From the NCBI GenBank assembly GCA_019314155.1, contig JAFCZV010000037.1:1-17280 (forward strand): a DNA stretch of 17,280 nucleotides, given 5' to 3'. Within the stretch, counting starts at the first letter, position 1. Each line of letters starts with the position of its first letter. The notes beneath the pieces were generated by a model. That model was given only the letters and a program-made list of their open reading frames with translations. It was not told the origin of the DNA and made no database searches. Below, piece by piece: positions 5,656-12,286 of the stretch. The DNA comes from Deltaproteobacteria bacterium. GTDB taxonomy: Bacteria > Desulfobacterota > Desulfobacteria > Desulfobacterales > UBA11574. Both the position numbers and the translations under genes were made by a program.

Positions 5656-6708
5656 ATGGATGGTTTTGGGGCCAGGCTGAAAGCCGCACGAAAAATGGCT
5701 GGAATGTCCCAGCAGAAACTCGCCGATGCCACTGATAATCTGATCACCAAACAGGCGGTCAGCAAGTATGAAAAAGACAAAATGATGCCCGCTTCGGATA
5801 TCCTGATTGCCATTTCAAAAGCCTTGGGTGTCAAGACCGGATATTTTTATCGCAAATCCCAAGTCAAATTAACCGGACTTGAGTTCAGAAAAAAATCCAG
5901 GCTTTCAAAAAGCGATGAAAACCGCGTAAAGTACCAAACTCTGGATTTTCTGGAGAGGTATATAGAAATTGAAAGTATCATGGGGCAACCAACCGTATTC
6001 GTCAATCCATTGAAAAAATACGTTATCGAAAATCAGGATGATGTCGAAAATGCCACCTTGCGCCTGCGCAAAGCATGGGAACTCGGCAATGCGCCCGTCT
6101 CAAATCTCATGGAACTATTGGAGGACAAAGGCGTCAGAATTTTAGAAATTGATCTTCCTGATACTTTCGATGGACTTTCCGCATGGGCAGATAACATTCC
6201 GGTAATCGCCATTAATAAAAATAGTGATCTCGTTCGGAAAAGGCTGACCATCGTTCACGAACTAGCGCATCTGATTATCAGGTTCGGCGAATGCAATGAC
6301 CGGGATTTAGAGAAACTCTGTCACAGCTTTGCCAGTGCCTTTTTGTTGCCGAAAGAAAAGATGATTGAAGAAATAGGTCGGAATCGTACCAAGATCAGTT
6401 TTCTTGAGCTGAAAAAATTAAAGGGCATTTACGGTATTTCTTTGATGGCGCTAATTGTACGGGCAAAGAATTTAGGGATTATTAACGAATATTCTTACAA
6501 GAATTTTTTTATCCGTGCCACCAAGAACGGATGGAGGTCCGGAAAAACCAAAGAACCTGGGGAATATGTTGGAAGGGAATACGCTAATCGTTTTCGACAA
6601 CTGGTATCATGGGCGGTTGCTGAGGATATCATCACCATGTCGAAGGGAGCAGAGCTATTGTATGTCAGTTTACCTGAATTTCGAAAAGGATTTCAAATCG
6701 CCGCATGA
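5656..6708 (+). CDS. XRE-family regulator fused to ImmA/IrrE metallopeptidase domain
   Basis: The 350-residue product starts with an XRE helix-turn-helix (residues about 3-60: RLKAARKMAGMSQQKLADAT, then KQAVSKYEKDKMMPASDIL). Residues about 150-270 form an ImmA/IrrE domain with the zinc motif HELAH at 201-205 and SFASAFLLPKE downstream. Such proteins act as repressors and antitoxin-like factors whose peptidase domain can inactivate a regulator. The C-terminal stretch (SWAVAEDIITMSKGAELLYV) resembles this antitoxin subgroup. I chose ATG 5656 because AAGGAGG lies 8 bases upstream; a GTG at 5632 in frame would place that site inside the gene. An inverted repeat over the promoter suggests autoregulation. 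Its stop overlaps the ATG of a truncated PIN-domain gene (ATGA). Confidence 0.88.
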   Translation: MDGFGARLKAARKMAGMSQQKLADATDNLITKQAVSKYEKDKMMPASDILIAISKALGVKTGYFYRKSQVKLTGLEFRKKSRLSKSDENRVKYQTLDFLERYIEIESIMGQPTVFVNPLKKYVIENQDDVENATLRLRKAWELGNAPVSNLMELLEDKGVRILEIDLPDTFDGLSAWADNIPVIAINKNSDLVRKRLTIVHELAHLIIRFGECNDRDLEKLCHSFASAFLLPKEKMIEEIGRNRTKISFLELKKLKGIYGISLMALIVRAKNLGIINEYSYKNFFIRATKNGWRSGKTKEPGEYVGREYANRFRQLVSWAVAEDIITMSKGAELLYVSLPEFRKGFQIAA

Positions 6709-6827
6709 TCATTGTCATAACAGATGCGTGCTTCCTGATTGACATGATAGATATTAACCTATTCGAAGAATTCCTTGGGTTGGGATACCAGATTCACATT
6801 ACGTCGTCGGTTTTCTCGGTACCATGA
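6705..6827 (+). pseudogene. Truncated PIN-domain toxin gene, partner of the XRE-ImmA regulator
   Basis: The ATG at 6705 overlaps the stop of the regulator as ATGA, the usual coupling of antitoxin and toxin. The 40 codons begin MIIVITDACFLIDMIDINLF, matching the first beta strand and acidic residue (D7) of a PIN ribonuclease domain of the type paired with XRE-ImmA proteins, then run into TGA after ITSSVFSVP. A full PIN domain needs about 120-150 residues with three or four acidic positions, so the nuclease is lost. No continuation is visible in other frames before the next gene at 6881, which points to a deletion rather than a simple frameshift. Confidence 0.65.
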
Positions 6828-6880
6828 TTACCAGAAAAACCATTACAGTTTGACCTGATCTGTCAGAACCATGTGCTAAT

Positions 6881-7738
6881 ATGAAAAATCAGCTTCAAAC
6901 ATTAGATGATGGGCTGTTGACTCCTGAGGTTGGTCGCTGGTCAGAAAAAAAATACAGCCTCATCCATAATTATGCGGAGATGTTTGCAACGGGGATGAAG
7001 CACAAATGGGATTGCCGAGTATACATTGATCTTTTTGCTGGGGCTGGAAAAGCGAAAATCAGAGATTCAAACAGGATTGTATATGCCTCTCCCTTGCTTG
7101 CGTTAAACGTCAGAGACCGTTTTGATCGGTATATTTTTTGTGAATTTGATCCCGATATAATGGATGCTCTGTCACAAAGAGTTAGGAAAGACCATGGAGA
7201 CGTTGACGTAAAGTTTGTTCAAGGAGATGTTAACCTAAAAGTCGATGAGGTCATTAAGTCTATCCCGAAGCACAGTGGTCGTTTCAAAGTACTATCTTTC
7301 TGTGTGGTTGACCCTTTCAAACTATCCAGTTTAGATTTTGCAACCATCAAAAGCCTATCAGATTTTTACATGGACTTTTTAGTTTTGATAGCCTGCGGCA
7401 TGGATGCTCAACGGAATGAAAAAATTTATCTATCTCAAAACAATACTGTTGTAGAATGTTTTCTTGGTGACCCATGCTGGCGAGATAATTTGCCAGATGC
7501 TAAATGGAAACGCATTTCATTCTCAGATTATTTGGTTGATTGTTTTAGCCAAGAGATGGCTAAGTTAGACTATAAGTCTGTTGACCTGATGGACACTGTT
7601 TTGATACGACAACCAAATAAAGCACCGCTTTATAGATTGGCTTTTTATAGCCGAAGCGATCTGGGAACAAAGTTCTGGAATCAGACCAAAAAATATTCTG
7701 ATCCGCAACGAAAGTTTGACTTTACTTGGAAGGCTTGA
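6881..7738 (+). CDS. tcmP: Three-Cys-motif partner protein TcmP (methyltransferase-like fold)
   Basis: The 285-residue product fits the TcmP family, encoded beside three-Cys-motif proteins. Its N-terminal half shows the order of a class I SAM-dependent methyltransferase: DLFAGAG (50-56, motif I), an acidic CEFDPD (87-92, motif II), QGDVN (114-118, motif III) and VVDPF (142-146, motif IV-like). The C-terminal half has RISFSDYLVDCF (about 212-223) and a terminal KYSDPQRKFDFTWKA. I know of no established reaction for the family; methyl transfer is inference from the motifs. The stop (7736-7738) lies two bases before the ATG of the three-Cys partner, so they form an operon. No convincing ribosome site precedes the ATG, and a TTGACC at 6849 could be part of a promoter. 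Confidence 0.85.
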   Translation: MKNQLQTLDDGLLTPEVGRWSEKKYSLIHNYAEMFATGMKHKWDCRVYIDLFAGAGKAKIRDSNRIVYASPLLALNVRDRFDRYIFCEFDPDIMDALSQRVRKDHGDVDVKFVQGDVNLKVDEVIKSIPKHSGRFKVLSFCVVDPFKLSSLDFATIKSLSDFYMDFLVLIACGMDAQRNEKIYLSQNNTVVECFLGDPCWRDNLPDAKWKRISFSDYLVDCFSQEMAKLDYKSVDLMDTVLIRQPNKAPLYRLAFYSRSDLGTKFWNQTKKYSDPQRKFDFTWKA

Positions 7739-7740
7739 GC

Positions 7741-8475
7741 ATGTCTTTTAATTCTGCAATAGAATGGACGGAATCAACTTGGAATCCGATGACTGGTTGT
7801 ACAAAGATCAGCCTTGGGTGCAATAACTGTTATGCTGAGCGTATGGCAAATCGGTTGCAGGCTATGGGTCAAACTAAATACAGAAACGGTTTCAAACTAA
7901 CGATTCATCCCCACATGATCAATGCACCGTTGACATGGAAAAAGCCCCAGATGATCTTCGTCAACTCGATGAGCGATATTTTTCATGAAGATGCCCCACC
8001 AGATTTCATAAAGAAGATATTTAGGGTCATGGCCAAGGCCCACTGGCATATTTTTCAGGTGTTGACCAAACGTTCAGATCGATTTTTAGCATTTGCAAAT
8101 AATCTCAAGTGGGAGTCGAATATTTGGATGGGAGTCACGGTCGAGACGGCAGAGAATACAAACCGCATTGATCACCTCAGACAATCCCCAGCGAAGGTAA
8201 AGTTTTTATCATTGGAACCTTTATTAGGGCCTCTGAGGGAACTCAACCTTGATGGAATTAATTGGGTCATTGTCGGGGGAGAATCAGGTCCCAAAGCCCG
8301 GATAATGCGGCAGGAATGGGTCTTCGACATCAAGGACCAATGTGAGCGAGCAAACATTCCATTCTTTTTTAAGCAATGGGGAGGCATCAACAAGAAGAAA
8401 TCAGGCAGATTGCTTGATGGCCGCACTTGGAATGAGATGCCTGTGGCTTGCTCTCAATTGAAAATAGCATTGTAG
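7741..8475 (+). CDS. Three-Cys-motif protein, DUF5131 (phage Gp37/Gp68 family)
   Basis: The 244-residue product has the N-terminal signature TGCTKISLGCNNCYAERMA with cysteines at 20, 27 and 30 (C-x6-C-x2-C), followed by conserved blocks IFVNSMSDIFHE (72-83), FQVLTKR (105-111), VTVETAEN (132-139), SLEPLLGPL (157-165), VIVGGESG (176-183) and FFFKQWGG (208-215). The three cysteines could bind an iron-sulfur cluster, and the succession of beta strands recalls the radical SAM barrel, although the spacing is not the classical C-x3-C-x2-C. The family occurs in phages and accessory regions; its reaction is not established to my knowledge. ATG 7741 is chosen because GGAAGG lies 6 bases upstream; an in-frame TTG at 7726 lies inside tcmP. 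Confidence 0.87.
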   Translation: MSFNSAIEWTESTWNPMTGCTKISLGCNNCYAERMANRLQAMGQTKYRNGFKLTIHPHMINAPLTWKKPQMIFVNSMSDIFHEDAPPDFIKKIFRVMAKAHWHIFQVLTKRSDRFLAFANNLKWESNIWMGVTVETAENTNRIDHLRQSPAKVKFLSLEPLLGPLRELNLDGINWVIVGGESGPKARIMRQEWVFDIKDQCERANIPFFFKQWGGINKKKSGRLLDGRTWNEMPVACSQLKIAL

Positions 8476-8477
8476 TT

Positions 8478-8498
8478 TTGTCAACTTTCTTGTCAACC
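8478..8498. repeat. Direct repeat TTGTCAAC, twice, 12 bases apart
   Basis: TTGTCAAC occurs at 8478-8485 and TTGTCAACC at 8490-8498, just after the DUF5131 stop codon. The second is identical to the right arm of the operator in front of the XRE-ImmA gene (5598-5606). Its place after the operon and before the terminator makes a promoter role unlikely, so it may be chance or a relic. Confidence 0.35.
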
Positions 8499-8527
8499 TA
8501 CCCTACCCGGCATCCATGCCTAAACCC

Positions 8528-8571
8528 CAAAATAAAAAAGAGGGTTCGTCAGAACCCCCTGTTTTATTTTG
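8528..8571. terminator. Bidirectional terminator between DUF5131 and GIY-YIG genes
   Basis: GGGTTC (8542-8547) pairs with GAACCC (8552-8557) around a GTCA loop. The stem is flanked by A-rich sequence on the left and CTGTTTTATTTTG on the right, giving a T-run on both strands. It ends the rightward tcmP operon and the leftward GIY-YIG transcript. Confidence 0.85.
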
Positions 8572-8597
8572 TTTCTGCTAAAGATAAAAAAGGAATA

Positions 8598-8843
8598 TCA
8601 GAGACGTTTCTTTGAAAACGCCCTGCCGGAAGGGCTTTTTAAGTATGCCTCAAAATCGAGGGCCTTTTGGCGATTTGTAAAAGCAATGGTTGTTTTGATT
8701 CGCCAAGGTTTATATTTTGATGTGTGGGGATTTTTCCCATGGTTATGGGATTTGAGGCGAGACTCCAAGTCTTCAGTAAAACCGATATAGAATCGATTCG
8801 GGCTCTTTTCAGACTCTAATATGTAGGTGTAATAAAACTTCAT
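8598..8843 (-). CDS. Small GIY-YIG nuclease, tRNA-Pro-linked cassette
   Basis: The 81-residue product is a complete stand-alone GIY-YIG domain: YTYILES (5-11) and RFYIGFT (17-23) form the signature strands, R29 in LESRLKSHN is the likely catalytic arginine, and E65 in ALDFEAYLKS the metal-binding glutamate. It ends SPSGRAFSKKRL, a C-terminus typical of one common subfamily. The function of this subfamily is unproven; a structure-specific or homing-type nicking activity is inference. The gene is transcribed away from tRNA-Pro, whose 3' end lies about 200 bases upstream, with 34-bp tandem repeats and a conserved stem-loop between. Two decayed copies of the same unit lie at 196-430 and 1801-1962. 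The ATG is preceded by a weak GGAA. Confidence 0.88.
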   Translation of the reverse strand: MKFYYTYILESEKSPNRFYIGFTEDLESRLKSHNHGKNPHTSKYKPWRIKTTIAFTNRQKALDFEAYLKSPSGRAFSKKRL

Positions 8844-8930
8844 TCGGAAAATTCCGGCGCGATATATCCGCCTCCATTTGGGGAATTACGGCGCGATATA
8901 TCCGATTTCATTCGGGGAGGGAATTCGTCG
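8842..8930. repeat. 34-bp tandem repeats upstream of the GIY-YIG gene
   Basis: Units begin at 8842, 8876 and 8910, exactly 34 bases apart. The first two share ATTYGGRRAATT and then CGGCGCGATATATCCG; the third keeps only ATTCGGGGAGGGAATT. GATATATC inside each full unit is palindromic. The first unit overlaps the GIY-YIG start codon (8841-8843), so the repeats may be protein-binding sites for that gene. Copy A lacks the array through a jump between its outer ATTCGGG ends. Confidence 0.75.
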
Positions 8931-9044
8931 TGGTAAAAGGCGTGCCGAGCCGTAGCTTCGATAGTCACAGGTAATTTTGCCCGCCTTCGCCAAAGGCTTC
9001 GGCGCGGCAGCCTTCGCATCTTCACTCCGTTTTGAAGCGAAGGC
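8917..9044. repeat. Conserved non-coding segment of the intact cassette, with stem-loop at the tRNA end
   Basis: This is the segment shared with 298-421 and, in part, 1926-1962. AGCCTTCGC (9009-9017) pairs perfectly with GCGAAGGCT (9037-9045), and the second arm touches the tRNA CCA complement at 9045-9047. A second cluster of GGCTTCGGCGCGGCAG lies next to it. Frames across it (8840-9115 and 8886-9140, minus) merely translate the tRNA and repeat, and are not genes. Confidence 0.75.
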
Positions 9045-9121
<77 letters not shown>

Positions 9122-9171
9122 ATGACAACGTTTCTATCATTTATATATCATTGGCGCAAGAGAATATTTGG

Positions 9172-9924
9172 TTATTGGAGTTTTTCAAAAAAATCGTCGA
9201 TACCGTTTCTGATTTCTTTGGCAATCTTAGACAACACATCGATATCATGCAATGATTTCTCATCAACAGGGTTGGTAATGTATCCGATTTCGATAAGGAT
9301 TGCAGGCATATCCGCACCTTCAAGCACAACCAGCGGCGCCCCCTGAATATCGGGTTTATATTGAGCCTGCCTGCCAATATGATCCCGGACCAACTCTGCC
9401 AGAATCTTACTGTTTTGCCGGTGTCTGTTTTGAATATTGGACCATGACGTCTCGGTGTTGTCGTTTTTGAATTCTTTAGACGAATCCGGGTCAAGCGTGA
9501 GGGTGGATTTTGAAGTTTTTTTGTAATAATACAATGACATCCCGCCGGCTTGATGCAGAAAACTTCCGCCGGTATGAATGCTGATGAACATGTCTGCGTC
9601 CACATGGTTGGCGGTTGCCGACCGGGTGGGGATATCAACCCGGTAATCATCTGTCCGGGTCAAAATGGTCTTGTAAGTCTTTTCCAGTTCTTCTGCCAAC
9701 ACCCGCGCAAATTTCAGGGTAACGGTTTTTTCAAAGGTCCCATCCGGCCCCTGGCCCCCTTTCTCATATCCGCCATGCCCGGGATCTATAACAATGGTTT
9801 TTTGCAGATGGAAACGCATTTTTTTAGGATTTGCTTCTGCTGTTGCCGAAAATGAAAAGATCAAGAGAAAGAAAACTAGTGTGATATGATGATTTTGAAC
9901 GTATGATTTATAACGTGCCGACAT
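9172..9924 (-). CDS. N-acetylmuramoyl-L-alanine amidase, Amidase_3 type (exported)
   Basis: The 250-residue product begins with a Sec signal peptide: basic MSARYKSYVQNHH, hydrophobic ITLVFFLLIFSFS, and an A-x-A-like end near ATAEA. The rest is a zinc Amidase_3 domain, AmiC-like: VIDPGHGG with H50, FEK with E65, FISIHTGG with H117, and ILIEIGYITNP with catalytic E212. It cleaves the amide bond between MurNAc and L-alanine in periplasmic peptidoglycan during cell separation or remodelling. No AMIN or LysM domain is present, so it is a minimal form. ATG 9924 is preferred because AAAGGA lies about 9 bases upstream; a GTG at 9954 in frame would add ten residues before the signal peptide. It stands alone between tRNA-Pro and tRNA-Leu. 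Confidence 0.9.
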   Translation of the reverse strand: MSARYKSYVQNHHITLVFFLLIFSFSATAEANPKKMRFHLQKTIVIDPGHGGYEKGGQGPDGTFEKTVTLKFARVLAEELEKTYKTILTRTDDYRVDIPTRSATANHVDADMFISIHTGGSFLHQAGGMSLYYYKKTSKSTLTLDPDSSKEFKNDNTETSWSNIQNRHRQNSKILAELVRDHIGRQAQYKPDIQGAPLVVLEGADMPAILIEIGYITNPVDEKSLHDIDVLSKIAKEIRNGIDDFFEKLQ

Positions 9925-10001
9925 AAAGACAATTTCCTTTGTTTTGCTTGACACTCGTCGGTTTAGGAACTATTTTATTGAATTGATTTTTATTGGAATG
10001 T

Positions 10002-10019
10002 AATATATTTAAATATATT
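10002..10019. repeat. Perfect 18-bp AT palindrome
   Basis: AATATATTTAAATATATT is fully self-complementary and lies between the divergent amidase gene and tRNA-Leu. It could be a regulator site or simply AT-rich promoter sequence; no promoter boxes at good spacing were identified around it. Confidence 0.45.
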
Positions 10020-10117
10020 GTCAAGATAGAGTTCGAGCTACTTCAAAACAGCACTCTCAATCATGATATATCGCTTCACTGGCACGATTCAATAAAAAAA
10101 TAAACAGGTATCAAAAT

Positions 10118-10204
10118 GCGAGAGTGGCGGAATTGGCAGACGCACTGGACTTAGGATCCAGCTCTGGAAACAGATTGGGAGTTCAAGTCTCCCCTCTCGC
10201 ACCA
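10118..10204 (+). tRNA. tRNA-Leu (anticodon UAG)
   Basis: GCGAGAG pairs with CTCTCGC in the acceptor stem. The anticodon stem CTGGA/TCCAG encloses CTTAGGA (anticodon TAG). A long class II variable arm follows, then GGGAG-TTCAAGT-CTCCC, and CCA is encoded. Length 87 nt. It lies upstream of tig in the same direction, with 157 bases between. Confidence 0.96.
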
Positions 10205-10231
10205 CTTAAAAATCAATAAAATCTTTGAAAA

Positions 10232-10281
10232 AGTCGATTTTTGCCCAAGGCCGACTCGAAGATCCCGAACATGGGCAAAAA
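10232..10281 (+). other. Structured leader between tRNA-Leu and tig
   Basis: TTTTTGCCCA (10238-10247) pairs perfectly with TGGGCAAAAA (10272-10281). AGTCG (10232-10236) can pair with CGACT (10251-10255) in an interleaved order, so the two helices could form a pseudoknot. No T-run follows, so it is not a plain terminator. A processing signal after the tRNA or a tig leader element are possible roles. Confidence 0.4.
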
Positions 10282-10361
10282 GAAACTTTTGCAAGGGCCA
10301 CAATTCAACGTGTCTGAAATCCGACTGATGGTCAGGCACCGGTCTGTTTGAAAGGAGTTTT

Positions 10362-11606
10362 ATGCAAGTTAAAGTAGAGGATGTAAGCAGTGTAAAAAAA
10401 GTGCTGCATATCGAGGTTCCCGAAGATACGGTTGTTCGGGAACTGGACAATGCCTATAAAGAACTTAAAAAGACGGCTAAAATTAAGGGGTTTCGTCCTG
10501 GAAAGACCCCGCGTTCGGTTTTGGAAGGGATGTTCAAAAAGGATGTCCACAATGATGTGTCTTCAAAATTGCTTCAGGATTCCTTTGTGGAGGCCCTCAA
10601 GGAAACCGATCTGAATATTGTGGGAAATCCAAAGATCGATCCACCCCAACTCGATGAAAAAGGTCCCTATAAATATGATGCTGCAGTGGAGATAAAACCC
10701 GATATCGATAAAATCGATTTCAAGGGATTGACATTGGAAAAGGCATTGTACCAGATTACGGATGAAGAAATGGACGCCCAGCTTCAGATGCTCCAGAAAA
10801 ATCTGGCGGAACAAATCCCGGTAACTGAAGATCGAGGGGTAAAAGAAGACGATTTTGTCCGGATCGATTATGAAGGTTTTGAAGACGGCAAACCCTTTTC
10901 CGAAACCCAGAAGACGGAAAACTTTACCATGAAGATCGGAGCAGGCGCCATTTCAAATTTCAATAAAAAACTGGTAAACCATGAAATTACGTTTCATGTC
11001 ACACTCCATGAAATCCGGAAAGAAGTCCTCCCTGAAATCGATGATGATTTTGCCAAAAAACTCGGTCCATATGAAACGTTGGACGACGTGAAAAATGCCA
11101 TAACAGACAATCTGAAACAAGGGTATGAAAAACGTGTGGAACAGGAATTGAACGAACAAATTTTTCAAGAACTCATCGAAAAGACAGAATTTGAATTGCC
11201 CGAATCGATGATAGAATATGAGCTCAATGGCATTATCGAAGAGGTTGAAAAAACGCTATCGTACTACAACAAATCTATGGAAGATGAGGGGCTCACAACA
11301 GAATCTCTTGCTGAAAAGCATCGAGAAACCGCAGAAAAGAAAGTAAGGCGTCACCTGGTTTTAGATAAAATTATAGATCAGGAGGAATTGACCCTTTCGG
11401 ATCAAGAACTGGACGCGGGTTTCGATGAAATGGCCAAAACCGTTAATCAGCCTGTTGAAGCCATAAAGAACTATTACAATAAGGACCAGAGCAATTTCGA
11501 ATTTTTTAAACATACCTTACTTGAAAAACAGGCCATAAAGCTTATTATTGATAGTAGCACCATAGAAGAAATCGAACCTGAACTGGAAAAAAATACTGAA
11601 AATTGA
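10362..11606 (+). CDS. tig: Trigger factor, ribosome-associated chaperone, with shortened PPIase domain
   Basis: The 414-residue product starts with the ribosome-binding domain carrying the signature GFRPGKTP (43-50), then an FKBP-type PPIase domain (VRIDYEGFEDGKPFSETQ at about 166-183), then the helical C-terminal chaperone arms. It binds L23 at the exit tunnel and shields nascent chains. The PPIase part is abnormal: IGAGAISNFNKKLV runs straight into NHEITFHVTLHEI, missing the usual G-M-K-x-G-(D/E)-x-K-x-x-x-V-x-F-P-x-x-Y segment of some 22-25 residues, including flap and active-site residues. Chaperone function may survive; prolyl isomerase activity should not. AAAGGAG lies 6 bases before the ATG. 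It is the first gene of the clpP-clpX-lon group, 64 bases before clpP. Confidence 0.95.
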   Translation: MQVKVEDVSSVKKVLHIEVPEDTVVRELDNAYKELKKTAKIKGFRPGKTPRSVLEGMFKKDVHNDVSSKLLQDSFVEALKETDLNIVGNPKIDPPQLDEKGPYKYDAAVEIKPDIDKIDFKGLTLEKALYQITDEEMDAQLQMLQKNLAEQIPVTEDRGVKEDDFVRIDYEGFEDGKPFSETQKTENFTMKIGAGAISNFNKKLVNHEITFHVTLHEIRKEVLPEIDDDFAKKLGPYETLDDVKNAITDNLKQGYEKRVEQELNEQIFQELIEKTEFELPESMIEYELNGIIEEVEKTLSYYNKSMEDEGLTTESLAEKHRETAEKKVRRHLVLDKIIDQEELTLSDQELDAGFDEMAKTVNQPVEAIKNYYNKDQSNFEFFKHTLLEKQAIKLIIDSSTIEEIEPELEKNTEN

Positions 11607-11670
11607 TGCACCGGCGAAAGTTTTTACAAGCGCTGTGATGCAGAGAAAAAAATGTTAAAGGAGATGACTT

Positions 11671-12285
11671 GTGCCGTTAATACCGATGGTCATAGAACAA
11701 AGTAGCAGGGGTGAGCGAGCCTACGACATATATTCAAGGCTCCTAAAGGACAGGATCATTTTTCTGGGTACTGCCATCAATGACGAAGTCGCCAATGTTT
11801 TGATCGCACAACTGCTGTTCCTTGAATCCGAAGATCCTGATAAAGATATAAATTTTTACGTAAATTCTCCAGGCGGTATCGTTACGTCCGGCATGGCGGT
11901 ATACGATACCATGCAGTATATTAAATCGGATATCGCAACGGTGTGTATCGGGCAGGCCGCCAGCATGGGTGCGGTTTTATTGACAGCCGGAACAAAAGGA
12001 AAGCGCTATTCACTTCCCAACTCAAGAATTCTGATCCATCAGCCCATGGGAGGATTTCAAGGACAAGCTTCGGATATCGAGATACAGGCCAAAGAAATCC
12101 TGCGCATGAAAGACACGCTAAACGAAATACTGGTAAGTCATACAGGCAAAAATTTAGATCAAATCCAGTTAGATACTGACCGTGACTTCTTCATGACAGG
12201 AGAAGAAGCAAAAAAATACGGCCTCATCGATCATGTCATCATCAAACGGGAAGATCTGAAAAAAATAGAAAAGACGGAGAAATAA
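11671..12285 (+). CDS. clpP: ATP-dependent Clp protease proteolytic subunit ClpP
   Basis: The 204-residue product is full length and has the serine protease triad: S98 in GQAASMGAVLL, H123 in RILIHQPMGG, and D172 in DRDFFMTGEEA. The N-terminal MPLIPMVIEQSSRGERAYDI forms the axial pore loops and matches the usual processed start. Fourteen subunits form the degradation chamber in the cytoplasm, fed by ClpX encoded one base downstream. The start is GTG at 11671 with AAAGGAG 8 bases upstream; ATG codons nearby are out of frame or inside conserved sequence. Confidence 0.97.
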   Translation: MPLIPMVIEQSSRGERAYDIYSRLLKDRIIFLGTAINDEVANVLIAQLLFLESEDPDKDINFYVNSPGGIVTSGMAVYDTMQYIKSDIATVCIGQAASMGAVLLTAGTKGKRYSLPNSRILIHQPMGGFQGQASDIEIQAKEILRMKDTLNEILVSHTGKNLDQIQLDTDRDFFMTGEEAKKYGLIDHVIIKREDLKKIEKTEK

Positions 12286-12286
12286 C

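Noticed and set aside
7741..7841. Classical radical SAM motif in the DUF5131 protein
   Set aside because: The cysteine spacing is C-x6-C-x2-C, not C-x3-C-x2-C. A related cluster is possible, but calling it a proven radical SAM enzyme is not justified.
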